Positions 28,489-37,126 of a stretch of 64,000 nucleotides of DNA are shown here, piece by piece. Below the pieces are notes generated by a model, which worked only from the letters and a program-made list of their open reading frames with translations, did no database searches and was not told where the DNA came from. Location: positions 233,451 to 297,450 of the forward strand of contig JAGRPL010000006.1 of assembly GCA_019449595.1 (NCBI GenBank), read 5' to 3'. The position numbers and the translations under genes are program-made. Position 1 is the first letter of the stretch, and each line of letters starts with the position of its first letter. This DNA is from Rhodoferax sp. GTDB lineage: Bacteria > Pseudomonadota > Gammaproteobacteria > Burkholderiales > Burkholderiaceae_C.

Positions 28489-29787
28489 ATGGAATTTGTT
28501 CTGATCGTGCTGCTCACGCTGCTCAACGGCGTTTTTGCCATGTCGGAGCTGGCGTTGACGGCCAGTCGCAAGGTGCGTTTGCAGACCATGGCCGACACGG
28601 GCGACCGGGGGGCCCAGGCCGCGCTGACCCTGCTGGAGAACCCGACCCAGTTCCTCTCTTCGGTGCAGGTGGGCGTTACCTCCATCGGCATGCTCAACGG
28701 TATTGTGGGCGAGGCGGCTTTCAGTGATGGTGTGGCCCGCTGGCTGGAATCCAGCCTGCACATTGCACACCGGGCGTCTGAAATTTCAGCGACTGCACTG
28801 GTGGTGACCCTCATCACGTTCGTCACCATCCTGTTCGGCGAGCTGGTACCCAAGCGCATTGGGCAACTGTATCCGGAGCCGGTGGCGCGGGTGCTGTCGC
28901 GTCCCATGACCTGGTTTGCCACCGGTGCCAAGCCCTTTGTGCGCCTGTTGTCCGTGTGCACGCACGGCACCTTGAAGCTCCTGCGCATTGACGCCACCGA
29001 CAACCGCGCGGTGACCGAGGCCGAGATCTCCGCCAGCCTGGAGGAGGGGGTGGATGCCGGCATCATCGAGCAACATGAGCACCAGATGGTGCGCAACGTG
29101 TTCAGTCTGGACGACCGGCCCCTGACGTCCGTCATGCTGCCGCGTTCCGACATCGAGTGGCTGGACGCCGCTTCCTCCGTGGCGCAATGCCTGGAGCAGG
29201 CTAGTACCGGTGGCAGCAAGGGTGCGCACTCCTGGTACCCGGTGTGCCGCGGGTCTCTGGATCACGTGGTGGGGCTGATCAGTGTGGCGCGCCTGCTGGA
29301 ACTCGGGCCCGGGCACCCGGGCAGCGTCGGGGCGCTGATGGAACCCGCTGTGTTTGTGCCCGAAACGCTGAGTGGCATGGAGTTGATCGAGCAGTTCCGC
29401 ATCAAGGCCGCGCGCATGGTGTTTGTAGTGGACGAGTACGGTGTCGTCCAGGGCCTGCTCACACCCCATGACCTGCTCGAAGCCATTACCGGCGAGCTCA
29501 AACCCGACGCACAAACCCAGGCCTGGGCCACCCAGCAGCCGGACGGTTCCTGGCAGCTCGACGGCCTGATGCCGGTAGGCGAACTCAAGGCCCGCCTGGA
29601 TATCGACGAGCTGCCCCAGGAGGACCGGGGCCGCTACAACACGCTGGCTGGGCTGCTGATGGCCGTGTCAGGCCATTTGCCCGCCGTGGGTGAGTGCATT
29701 GAGTGTGCGCAGTGGCAGTTCCAGGTGACGGGCCTGGAGGGCAAACGCATTGACAAGGTGCGGGCCGTGCCTACAGCCGCCCACTGA
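28489..29787 (+). CDS. CNNM/CorC-HlyC family membrane protein with CBS domains
   Basis: 432 residues: an N-terminal DUF21/CNNM membrane domain (MEFVLIVLLTLLNGVFAMSE, then further hydrophobic segments), a pair of CBS domains (around MLPRSDIEWLD and FVVDEYGVVQGLLT) and a C-terminal CorC_HlyC domain. The family is linked to Mg2+/Co2+ efflux or resistance and is often labelled hemolysin. The start was trimmed from 27778, which runs through apaH. The last 17 bases overlap the converging DUF218 gene. Confidence 0.88.
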   Translation: MEFVLIVLLTLLNGVFAMSELALTASRKVRLQTMADTGDRGAQAALTLLENPTQFLSSVQVGVTSIGMLNGIVGEAAFSDGVARWLESSLHIAHRASEISATALVVTLITFVTILFGELVPKRIGQLYPEPVARVLSRPMTWFATGAKPFVRLLSVCTHGTLKLLRIDATDNRAVTEAEISASLEEGVDAGIIEQHEHQMVRNVFSLDDRPLTSVMLPRSDIEWLDAASSVAQCLEQASTGGSKGAHSWYPVCRGSLDHVVGLISVARLLELGPGHPGSVGALMEPAVFVPETLSGMELIEQFRIKAARMVFVVDEYGVVQGLLTPHDLLEAITGELKPDAQTQAWATQQPDGSWQLDGLMPVGELKARLDIDELPQEDRGRYNTLAGLLMAVSGHLPAVGECIECAQWQFQVTGLEGKRIDKVRAVPTAAH

Positions 29788-30541
29788 GCCGGTAGGCCAG
29801 CAGCCCCAGCCCCTCGTGCAGCACCAGCTGCCAGCGCACAATGCCGCCCTCTAGCGAGTATTCGGTCCAGGGGGTGTCCGTGCCCGTGCGAAAGTCCACC
29901 GGATAGGCCGTGACATTCCAGCCTGCCTTGGCAAAGGTCGCCATGGCACGCGGCATATGCCAGGCCGACGTGACCAGCAGCCAGGGCTGGGCGATGTTCA
30001 CCCCCGGCAATTGCGCCGTCAGCACGGCGTTTTCGTAGGTGTTGCGCGATGCCGCTTCGTATTCGATCGGCGGCTCGCTGGGTCCCAGGCTGTCAAAGAA
30101 GTTGCGCGCCCGTTCGGCTTCCGTAGGGCCGCTGCCCAGCAGGCTGCCTTCGCCGCCGGTGAACACCACGCGCAGGTGTGGGTTGCGCAGGCGGCTGGCC
30201 AGGGGCGCGGTCATGCGTTCGGCTGCATCCGTGAGCAGGGGTTGGGTGTGGGCCAGTGCCACGTGTCCCGACTCCAGTGCACCCCCCAGCACCACCATGC
30301 CCACGTAGCCACGCAGATCGGCCTGCGGAGGAATCTCGGCATACTGGGCTTCCAGCCGCCGGATCAGCAGGTCCGGTAAGGGTTGCCAGCCCGCGGCCAA
30401 CAGCACCGCCAGGGCACTCCCTGTCAGGCGGCGACCCAGGGCCGGACGGCGCCGCAACACCAGCAGGCCCCCCAGCAGGAGGGCGGCCACCCAGGCCAAT
30501 GGCTGGGTCAGAAGGGCGAGAATTTTGGCGGCAAGAAACAT
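29771..30541 (-). CDS. DUF218 (YdcF/ElyC/SanA-like) membrane-anchored protein
   Basis: 256 residues: two N-terminal hydrophobic segments, then a DUF218 domain with MVVLGGAL, VVFTGGEGS, EAASRNTYENA and LVTSAWHMPRA. Relatives such as ElyC and SanA affect envelope or peptidoglycan precursor homeostasis, but the biochemical activity is unclear. It converges on and slightly overlaps the CNNM gene. Confidence 0.85.
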   Translation of the reverse strand: MFLAAKILALLTQPLAWVAALLLGGLLVLRRRPALGRRLTGSALAVLLAAGWQPLPDLLIRRLEAQYAEIPPQADLRGYVGMVVLGGALESGHVALAHTQPLLTDAAERMTAPLASRLRNPHLRVVFTGGEGSLLGSGPTEAERARNFFDSLGPSEPPIEYEAASRNTYENAVLTAQLPGVNIAQPWLLVTSAWHMPRAMATFAKAGWNVTAYPVDFRTGTDTPWTEYSLEGGIVRWQLVLHEGLGLLAYRLSGRL

Positions 30542-30695
30542 GGCTAGGGGTACGCTTGGTGTCGTGAAACAGGTCGGGATGGTAAGTGATGTGGCATGCG
30601 TGCCGGGTTATCCCCTAGTGGATGTCCACAATGGTGCAATCTTGGGATTCGACTAATCTTGACCGTAACGTCATCACTTCCACGGGTCGCTCACC

Positions 30696-31700
30696 ATGAA
30701 TATTCGCGCCATTGCACTGGGTCTGGTTGCCGGGTGTTTTTCCTTCGCCGCGCTCGCCCAGGCGCCCATTGTCATCAAGTTCAGCCACGTGGTGGCCAAC
30801 GACACGCCCAAGGGCCATGCCGCCGAGTTCTTCAAGAAAAAGGCAGAAGAGCTCACCAAGGGCCGGGTCAAGGTGGAGGTGTACGCCAACAGCACCCTCT
30901 ACAAGGACAAGGAAGAAATGGAGGCGTTGCAGATTGGCGCCGTGCAGATGCTGGCGCCCTCCCTGGCCAAGTTTGGCCCGCTGGGCGTGAAGGAGTTCGA
31001 GGTCTTTGATCTGCCCTACATCTTCGACGGGTACGAAGATTTGCACAAAGTCACGCAGGGCCCGGTGGGGCGCATGCTGCTGGACAAGCTCGATGCCAAG
31101 GGCGTGAAAGGTCTGGCCTATTGGGACAATGGTTTCAAATCGTTCTCAGCCAACAGGCCTCTGAAATCCCCGGCGGATTTCAAGGGCCTGAAGATGCGTA
31201 TCCAGTCTTCCAAGGTGCTGGAGTCGCAAATGCGCTCCCTGGGCAGCTTGCCGCAGGTGCTGGCGTTTTCCGAGGTCTACCAGGCCCTGCAGACCGGTGT
31301 GGTGGACGGTACCGAAAACCCCATTTCCAACCTCTACACCCAGAAAATGCACGAAGTGCAGAAGAACCTGACGCTGACTGAACACGGTTACCTGGGTTAT
31401 GCGGTCATCACCAACAAGAAGTTCTGGGACGGCCTGCCTGCAGACATCCGCAAGCAGCTCGACGACGCCCTGGACCAGGCCACCCGCTACGCCAACCAGA
31501 TTGCCAAGCTGGAAAACGACAAGGCGCTCGATGCCGTCAGGAAGTCTGGAAGGACCGAGGTCTACACTCCTACGGCCCAGGAGAAGCTGGCTTTCAAGAA
31601 GGCCATGATCAAGACCCACACCGAGATGGAGTCGCGCATTGGCAAGGACCTGATCCGGAGCATTTACAAGGAAACCGGTTTCGACCCCAGCAAGCTGTAA
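30696..31700 (+). CDS. dctP: TRAP transporter substrate-binding protein (DctP)
   Basis: Periplasmic receptor of a tripartite ATP-independent importer, 334 residues with signal peptide ending ALA-QAP. Family features: IKFSHVVANDTPKG at the mature N-terminus, the carboxylate-clamp Arg region LKMRIQSS and the helix segment GVVDGTENP. C4-dicarboxylates (succinate, fumarate, malate) are the usual ligands of this subgroup, inferred here. First gene of dctPQM. Its 154-base upstream gap shows no promoter I can name. Confidence 0.9.
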   Translation: MNIRAIALGLVAGCFSFAALAQAPIVIKFSHVVANDTPKGHAAEFFKKKAEELTKGRVKVEVYANSTLYKDKEEMEALQIGAVQMLAPSLAKFGPLGVKEFEVFDLPYIFDGYEDLHKVTQGPVGRMLLDKLDAKGVKGLAYWDNGFKSFSANRPLKSPADFKGLKMRIQSSKVLESQMRSLGSLPQVLAFSEVYQALQTGVVDGTENPISNLYTQKMHEVQKNLTLTEHGYLGYAVITNKKFWDGLPADIRKQLDDALDQATRYANQIAKLENDKALDAVRKSGRTEVYTPTAQEKLAFKKAMIKTHTEMESRIGKDLIRSIYKETGFDPSKL

Positions 31701-31713
31701 TCCGGACTGATTT

Positions 31714-32310
31714 GTGAAGTTTCTTGATCATCTGGAGGAAGGGATCATCACCTTCCTCATGGGGGCGGCAACCCTGGTCATTTTTGTCGCCGTCATCCAC
31801 CGTTACGCCTCGGGAATTTCCATCCCGGTAGTGCAAGACTGGCTGCTGTCCATCAACATGGGCTGGGCGCAGGAACTGTGCATCATCATGTTTGTCTGGA
31901 TGGCAAAATTTGGTGCAGCGTATGGTGTGCGCACCGGCATTCACGTGGGGGTGGACGTGCTGATCAACCGGCTGCCGGACAGCCGCCGCCGCAAGTTCAT
32001 TGTTTTTGGCTTGCTGGCCGGGGCGCTGTTCACCGGCGTCGTCGGTACGCTGGGCCTGCGTTTCGTGTGGGAGAACGGCATGCACTACGCGGTTTTTTCC
32101 GCCATGGGCATGGCGCCGGGCGATGTGTTTGAAGGCCCGACAACACCCGACCTGGAGTGGCCGACCTGGATGGTGTACTCCGCCATTCCCATGGGTTCTT
32201 ACCTCATGTGCTTTCGCTTTCTGCAGGTTGCCGTCCGCTTCGTGCGCACGGGTGAGCTTCCCCACCATGACCATGGCCATGTGGATGGTCTGGACGGGGC
32301 GCAGCCATGA
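31714..32310 (+). CDS. dctQ: TRAP transporter small permease (DctQ)
   Basis: 198 residues, four predicted membrane helices, as usual for DctQ. It uses a GTG start 13 bases after dctP; no earlier ATG fits. The family segment WAQELCIIMFVWMAKFGAA is present. A His/Asp-rich tail (PHHDHGHVDGLDG) is a little unusual. Overlaps dctM by four bases. Confidence 0.9.
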   Translation: MKFLDHLEEGIITFLMGAATLVIFVAVIHRYASGISIPVVQDWLLSINMGWAQELCIIMFVWMAKFGAAYGVRTGIHVGVDVLINRLPDSRRRKFIVFGLLAGALFTGVVGTLGLRFVWENGMHYAVFSAMGMAPGDVFEGPTTPDLEWPTWMVYSAIPMGSYLMCFRFLQVAVRFVRTGELPHHDHGHVDGLDGAQP

Positions 32311-33593
32311 ACACGCTCATCATTCTGAGCCTGCTGGTGGTGCTGATGCTCACGGGCATGCCCATCTCCATCTCGTTGGGCCTGACGGTGCTCTCGTTTC
32401 TGTTCTTCATGACCGAGGTGCCTATCGAGTCGGTGGCGCTCAAGCTATTCACCGGCATCGAGAAGTTCGAGATCATGGCCATCCCGTTCTTCATCCTGGC
32501 GGGCAACTTCCTCACCCATGGCGGTGTGGCCCGGCGCATGATTGCCTTTGCCACCTCCATGGTGGGCCACTGGCATGGAGGACTGGGCTTGGGTGGGGTA
32601 TTGGCCTGTGCCCTGTTTGCCGCGGTGTCGGGCTCCAGCCCGGCCACGGTGGTGGCCATCGGCTCCATCCTCATGCCCGCCATGGTGAAGGCGGGCTTTC
32701 CCAGGAGCTTTGGCGCCGGTGTCATCACCACGTCGGGTGCGCTGGGCATCCTGATTCCCCCATCCATTGTGATGGTGATGTACTCGGTCTCCACCAACAC
32801 CTCGGTGGGAGCCTTGTTCATGGCGGGTGTCGTGCCGGGTCTGCTGCTGGCCCTTTCCCTGGGGCTCACCACCTGGTACCTAGCCAAGAAGAATAATTAC
32901 CCGTGCCAGCCCAAAGCAAGCTGGTCGCAGCGCTGGGACGCGTTTCGCAAGGCGATATGGGGGTTGCTGCTGATTGTGGTGGTCATGGGCGGCATTTACA
33001 CCGGTGTCTTCACGCCCACCGAGGCCGCCGCCATGAGTGCCGTGTACGCGTTCTTTGTCGCTGTGTTTGTCTACAAGGACATGGGACTGCGAGACGTGCC
33101 GCGCGTGCTGCTGTCGTCAGCCAACATGAGTGCCATGCTGCTGTACATCATCACCAACGCGGTGTTGTTCTCGTTCCTGCTGACGCACGAGAACATTCCG
33201 CAGCAAATGGCCGACCAGATGATCGGCACCGGTGTGGGCGTCATCGGTTTCCTGCTGATTTCCAACGTGCTGCTGCTGGTGGCGGGCAACTTCATGGAGC
33301 CCTCGTCCATCGTTCTGATTCTGGCGCCCATCCTGTTTCCCATTGCCATGAAGCTGGGCATTGACCCGGTGCATTTCGGCATCATCATGGTGGTGAATAT
33401 GGAGGTGGGCATGTGCCATCCTCCGGTGGGCCTGAACCTCTATGTGGCCTCGGGCATTACCAAGATGGGTATCACCGAACTGACCGTGGCGGTGTGGCCC
33501 TGGCTGCTCACCATGCTGGGTTTCCTGGTTCTGGTGACCTACTGGCCCCAGCTCTCACTGTGGTTGCCGCGCCTGATGGGCATGGTGCCGTAG
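32307..33593 (+). CDS. dctM: TRAP transporter large permease (DctM)
   Basis: 428-residue polytopic ion-coupled channel subunit of the TRAP importer. Family signatures include AIPFFILAGNFLTHGGVARR, AVSGSSPATVVAIGS and MEVGMCHPPVGLN. It starts in an ATGA overlap with dctQ and is followed by a strong terminator that closes the dctPQM operon. Confidence 0.92.
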   Translation: MNTLIILSLLVVLMLTGMPISISLGLTVLSFLFFMTEVPIESVALKLFTGIEKFEIMAIPFFILAGNFLTHGGVARRMIAFATSMVGHWHGGLGLGGVLACALFAAVSGSSPATVVAIGSILMPAMVKAGFPRSFGAGVITTSGALGILIPPSIVMVMYSVSTNTSVGALFMAGVVPGLLLALSLGLTTWYLAKKNNYPCQPKASWSQRWDAFRKAIWGLLLIVVVMGGIYTGVFTPTEAAAMSAVYAFFVAVFVYKDMGLRDVPRVLLSSANMSAMLLYIITNAVLFSFLLTHENIPQQMADQMIGTGVGVIGFLLISNVLLLVAGNFMEPSSIVLILAPILFPIAMKLGIDPVHFGIIMVVNMEVGMCHPPVGLNLYVASGITKMGITELTVAVWPWLLTMLGFLVLVTYWPQLSLWLPRLMGMVP

Positions 33594-33613
33594 CATCCAA
33601 TGCCACGCCCATG

Positions 33614-33654
33614 AAAAAATCCCCTGCTATCGGAACGGTAGCAGGGGATTTTTT
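33614..33654. terminator. Intrinsic terminator after dctM
   Basis: AAAAAATCCCCTGCTA pairs perfectly with TAGCAGGGGATTTTTT around a nine-base loop. A/T runs flank both sides, so it can serve dctM and the converging Lys-rich protein gene. Confidence 0.92.
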
Positions 33655-33667
33655 ATTGGGGGGAGAT

Positions 33668-34021
33668 TCAGTAACTGGCAGCAGCCACTTTCCTGGTCTT
33701 GCCGTGCTTGGCTTTCTTGGTCTTCAGGTGTTGGACTTTTTTGACTTTTGCGTGCCGGGCCTTCTTGGCTTTCGTGTGCTTTATCTTGGCAGCTTTGGAG
33801 GCCTTGGGGGCCTTGGCGTGCCGGGCCTTTTTGGCTTGCGCTGGCTGACGGGTGTTGTCGGCGTAAGGTTTGATCGCCTCACCGTTCGCCGGCGCGGTTG
33901 CATAAGAAGGCGACCAATTGTTGGAAATGGGCGCTGGCTTGGGTGCGTCTGCGGTTTGCGCAAAAGTGAATGCCGCAACGCTGGAAAGGCAGGCTGCTGC
34001 AATGAGGTGCTTGATCTTCAA
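33668..34021 (-). CDS. Exported Lys/Ala-rich repetitive protein of unknown function
   Basis: 117 residues. A clear signal peptide (MKIKHLIAAACLSSVAAFTFA-QT) is followed by a Pro/Asn-containing stretch of about 40 residues. Then comes a very basic tail of repeated units such as KKARHAK, IKHTKAKKARHAK and LKTKKAKHGK, ending AAASY. The tail looks like histone-H1-type low complexity but the protein should be periplasmic or outer. Not assigned to a family. It faces the dctM terminator. Confidence 0.75.
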   Translation of the reverse strand: MKIKHLIAAACLSSVAAFTFAQTADAPKPAPISNNWSPSYATAPANGEAIKPYADNTRQPAQAKKARHAKAPKASKAAKIKHTKAKKARHAKVKKVQHLKTKKAKHGKTRKVAAASY

Positions 34022-34070
34022 GATAATCTTCTTTCAATGAATGTCGACTGTCGCCGGGTTAGTTTACGTG

Positions 34071-35000
34071 CTATTTGCGTGCCAGATATACGCCCCAGAC
34101 GGCCAGTGCCATGCCAAACAGCGCAAGCCCCGAAAACGTGTCGCCGAACAGCAACCAGGCAAACAGTGCGGTGCAGGGTGGTACCAGGTAAAACAGGCTG
34201 GCCACATTGACCGCGCTGCTGTGGCGGATCAGCCAGTTCAGCAGGCTGATGGCGCCAATGGAGAGCACCAGCACCAGCCAACCCACCGCAAAAATCAACT
34301 CGCCTACCCACTCCACGCGAAAATGCTCGGTCAGAGAGGCCGCCAGCAGCGTGACCACGGCGGTGGGCAGAAACTGTGCCACCGAGCCGGTCCGCCAGTC
34401 AAAGGCAGGGCAGAACCGCTTCTGGTACAGCGTGCCTGCGGTGATGCCCAGCAGCGCAACAACGGCAGGCAGTATGGCGTGGGCGGCGAACTCCGTTCCC
34501 AGCTTGCCCGCCACGACCAGCCCCACGCCCACAAGGCCCAGCACCAGACCGCTCCATTGCCTGCGGGATACGGTGGCCCCCAGCAACCACCCTGCGCCCA
34601 CGGCCGTGAGCAGCGGCTGCACCCCCACCACCAGGCTGGTCACGCCGGCGGGTAGTCCCTGTGAAATGGCAATGAACACGCCCCCCAGGTACACGCCATG
34701 CACCAGCAGGCCCGCCACGCCAATGTGCAGCCACTCGCGGGCAGACTGAGGCCAGGGGGCCCGGGTGAGAACGGCAATCAGCGTCATGCAGCACAGGACG
34801 GCAGCGTAGCGAATGAGTAGAAAGGTCAGCGGCTCCGTATGCGGCAAGCCGAGCCGGGCGCCAATGAAGCCGGTAGACCAGAGCACGACGAACAGAAGGG
34901 GAAAGATGCGTGCTTGGCGAGGGGTCATCGGTGGTGGCGCTGTGGGTTGTGCTGCGAGCTTACCGGATGGTTGCGCGGCGTGCAGGGGCAGGGTCTTCAC
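34071..35000 (-). CDS. EamA/DMT-superfamily transporter
   Basis: 309 residues with about ten hydrophobic helices in two EamA repeats (LLFVVLWSTGFIGARLG in the first, LNWLIRHSSAVNVASLFYLVPP in the second). These usually export amino acids or other small metabolites. I keep the GTG start at 35000 because GGAGG lies seven bases upstream; the internal ATG at 34928 (MTPRQAR) has no ribosome site. It is divergent from azlC. Confidence 0.87.
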   Translation of the reverse strand: MKTLPLHAAQPSGKLAAQPTAPPPMTPRQARIFPLLFVVLWSTGFIGARLGLPHTEPLTFLLIRYAAVLCCMTLIAVLTRAPWPQSAREWLHIGVAGLLVHGVYLGGVFIAISQGLPAGVTSLVVGVQPLLTAVGAGWLLGATVSRRQWSGLVLGLVGVGLVVAGKLGTEFAAHAILPAVVALLGITAGTLYQKRFCPAFDWRTGSVAQFLPTAVVTLLAASLTEHFRVEWVGELIFAVGWLVLVLSIGAISLLNWLIRHSSAVNVASLFYLVPPCTALFAWLLFGDTFSGLALFGMALAVWGVYLARK

Positions 35001-35025
35001 CTGCTATCCTCCGGGGCTCCCTGCC

Positions 35026-35754
35026 ATGGCCGTTGCCTTTTTTTTCATGTCCCGTCACGCCCGTTCTGACTCCGGTCCCGCAAGCCACCCGCTGGCGGTG
35101 CTGCGCCTCACCGCGCCCGTTGCCATGGGCTACATCCCCCTGGGCACCGTGTTTGGCTTCCTGTTCGTGCAGGCAGGTGCCGCCTGGTGGCTGGCCATCG
35201 TGGCCAGCGTCGTGGTGTATGCCGGTGCGGCGCAGTACATGATGATCCCGATGCTCGCTGCCGGCATGTCCTGGGGCACCATCGCGCTGGCCACCCTCAT
35301 CGTCAACCTGCGGCATGTTTTTTACGGCCTCTCGCTGCTGCACCAGTTTCCAAACGGAACGCTGCTGCGCTGGTACATGGCATTCGGGCTGACCGATGAG
35401 ACCTATTCGGTTCTTACCACCGTGCCAAAGACGACCAGCCATCGGCAGATGGCCCTGGTTGTCTTGCTCAACCACGGCTGGTGGGTGCTGGGAACCACCC
35501 TGGGGGCCGTGATCGGTGTACAGGCCCAGATTCACCTGCGCGGCCTGGACTTTGTTCTCGCAGCCCTGTTTGCGGTGCTGGCAGTCGAACAGTGGCGCAC
35601 CCGCAATAGCCCGGCGCCCCTGTGGGTCGCGCTCATGGCATACGCCGTGGCCTATCCGCTGGCGCCCCAGCATGCCCTGGTCATTTCCATTGTGCTGACT
35701 CTGGTGGCGGGAGTGCTCTGGCAATCAGCGACCCGGGAGTCTGCTTATGATTGA
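35026..35754 (+). CDS. azlC: AzlC family permease (branched-chain amino acid exporter subunit)
   Basis: About 242 residues, hydrophobic, with AzlC features PVAMGYIPLGTVFGFL and FGLTDETYSVL. With AzlD it exports branched-chain amino acids or analogues in characterised cases. The start is uncertain: ATG at 35026 or 35047 (MSRHARSD), neither with a strong ribosome site. Overlaps azlD by eight bases. Confidence 0.88.
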   Translation: MAVAFFFMSRHARSDSGPASHPLAVLRLTAPVAMGYIPLGTVFGFLFVQAGAAWWLAIVASVVVYAGAAQYMMIPMLAAGMSWGTIALATLIVNLRHVFYGLSLLHQFPNGTLLRWYMAFGLTDETYSVLTTVPKTTSHRQMALVVLLNHGWWVLGTTLGAVIGVQAQIHLRGLDFVLAALFAVLAVEQWRTRNSPAPLWVALMAYAVAYPLAPQHALVISIVLTLVAGVLWQSATRESAYD

Positions 35755-36079
35755 GGCGGGGTATGTGCTCGGCGTGATTGGCGCCATGGCGCTGGTCACG
35801 TTCGCGCTGCGCGCGCTGCCGTTTGTGGCCGCGCAATGGCTGGTCAAGCATGCGCTGGTGCAGCGCATCGGCGAGTTCCTGCCGCTGGCCATCATGGTGC
35901 TGCTGCTGGTGCACTCGGTGGTCGGCTCCGCCCGCGAACATGCCGCCGGTCCGTGGCCGGAGCTGCTGGCCGTGGCCATCGTTGTGGTCTTGCAGTGGCG
36001 CAGCCGCAACCCGCTGCTCAGCATTCTGGCGGGCACGCTGGTGTATGTGCTGCTGCGCAACATTCCCTTGACGAACTAA
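35747..36079 (+). CDS. azlD: AzlD family small membrane protein
   Basis: 110 residues with three to four hydrophobic helices and the FALRALPF segment typical of AzlD. It starts within the end of azlC, so it is translationally coupled. It partners AzlC in the export complex. The CDGSH gene follows 10 bases later and may share the transcript. Confidence 0.88.
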   Translation: MIEAGYVLGVIGAMALVTFALRALPFVAAQWLVKHALVQRIGEFLPLAIMVLLLVHSVVGSAREHAAGPWPELLAVAIVVVLQWRSRNPLLSILAGTLVYVLLRNIPLTN

Positions 36080-36089
36080 GGAGCCAGAC

Positions 36090-36278
36090 GTGAGAGTAGG
36101 GCAGATACCCAAATGCGGTTGCGGCAAGAGCAAGCACCCGGACATGCTGTGTGATGGCAGCCACTCGCAACTGACCGCAGAAGAACTGCAGCGCTTGCGG
36201 GAAGCCAAGGCGGGCCAGGGCGCGCTCGGGCTCAAAAACAAGCCAGTCGGGCCCCCCAACCACGGCAAGCCCCGCTAG
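36090..36278 (+). CDS. Small CDGSH iron-sulfur domain protein
   Basis: 62 residues with GTG start and the good ribosome site AAGGAG. The single CDGSH-type motif CGCGKSKHPDMLCDGSH would ligate a [2Fe-2S] cluster with three Cys and one His. The rest is a short charged helix and a basic tail (NKPVGPPNHGKPR). It is at the minimal end for the family, with only one motif and no membrane anchor. Downstream of azlCD. Role unknown; redox or cluster transfer is a guess. Confidence 0.78.
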   Translation: MRVGQIPKCGCGKSKHPDMLCDGSHSQLTAEELQRLREAKAGQGALGLKNKPVGPPNHGKPR

Positions 36279-36356
36279 CCGCGGGCCCCCGGCAAAAGGA
36301 TTGCATCGCGCGGTGGGTTGCTCCAGAATGGGTCACCAACCGATAAGGGGCTATCC

Positions 36357-36995
36357 ATGGACCTGCATAACCGGCGCGCATTTCTGGGCTACGCCGCCTG
36401 GCCCGTGGTCTTGCCCCCCATCGCCTTGCAGGCGGTTGCGGCCCACGCCCAGACGGCATCTGGTTCGTCTTCTGCCTCCGTCGACCCCGCCGTGGTGGAC
36501 CGCTGGATGCGCACGTGGATGGAAGACAAGGCCCTGGTCGGGCGCCTGTTCCTGTCGCGCTTTGTGGAACCGGTCTACTTTCTGCTGGAGCCCATCGTCT
36601 GGGAACCCAACCCCGGAGCGCAAGACTTGCCCACCGTGCAGGTCCCCCGTGGGTTTGTGACCGATTTCGCCAGTATTCCCCGCATCTTCTGGTCTGTGTT
36701 GCGCCCGGATGGCGAATATGCCCACGCGGCGGTCATCCACGACTACCTGTACTGGTCGCAAACGACTCCCAAGGCGGTCGCCGATTCCATCTTCAAGCGG
36801 GCCATGGAGGATTTGAAAGTCGCGCCTGCAACGGTTGCAACGCTCTACAACGCCGTGAAACTTTTCGGCGATCAGGCATGGCAGGAGAATGCCCGCCTGA
36901 AAGGCCAGGGTGAAAAACGCATTCTGAAACGCTTCCCCGATGATGCGGCGACCCGATGGGCAGATTGGAAAACAAGGCCAGACGTGTTGCAGTGA
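36357..36995 (+). CDS. DUF1353 family protein with Tat-like signal
   Basis: 212 residues. The N-terminus NRRAFLGYAAW plus a hydrophobic run ending AHA-QT looks like a twin-arginine signal. The domain carries the DUF1353 pattern VPRGFVTDFASIPRIFWSVL and AVIHDYLYW. DUF1353 has no settled function, though it also occurs in phages. The start MDLHNRR at 36357 was preferred over the track start 39 bases upstream, because the Tat-like signal begins there. Confidence 0.78.
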   Translation: MDLHNRRAFLGYAAWPVVLPPIALQAVAAHAQTASGSSSASVDPAVVDRWMRTWMEDKALVGRLFLSRFVEPVYFLLEPIVWEPNPGAQDLPTVQVPRGFVTDFASIPRIFWSVLRPDGEYAHAAVIHDYLYWSQTTPKAVADSIFKRAMEDLKVAPATVATLYNAVKLFGDQAWQENARLKGQGEKRILKRFPDDAATRWADWKTRPDVLQ

Positions 36996-37126
36996 AACGC
37001 TGAATGGGAGCGGACTTTCACCCGGTCAAAAGACAAACCTGATGGCGCATTGATTATTGTCACGAATGCAGTCCCGAGCAATGACTAACGTGTGACAAGC
37101 GACGGTTTGTTTGTAACGGGGGGCAT

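Noticed and set aside
30590-30615. Sigma-54 promoter upstream of dctP (TGGCATGCGTGCC)
   Set aside because: GG is present but the required GC dinucleotide at the -12 spacing is GG instead; the string is better described as a short inverted repeat.
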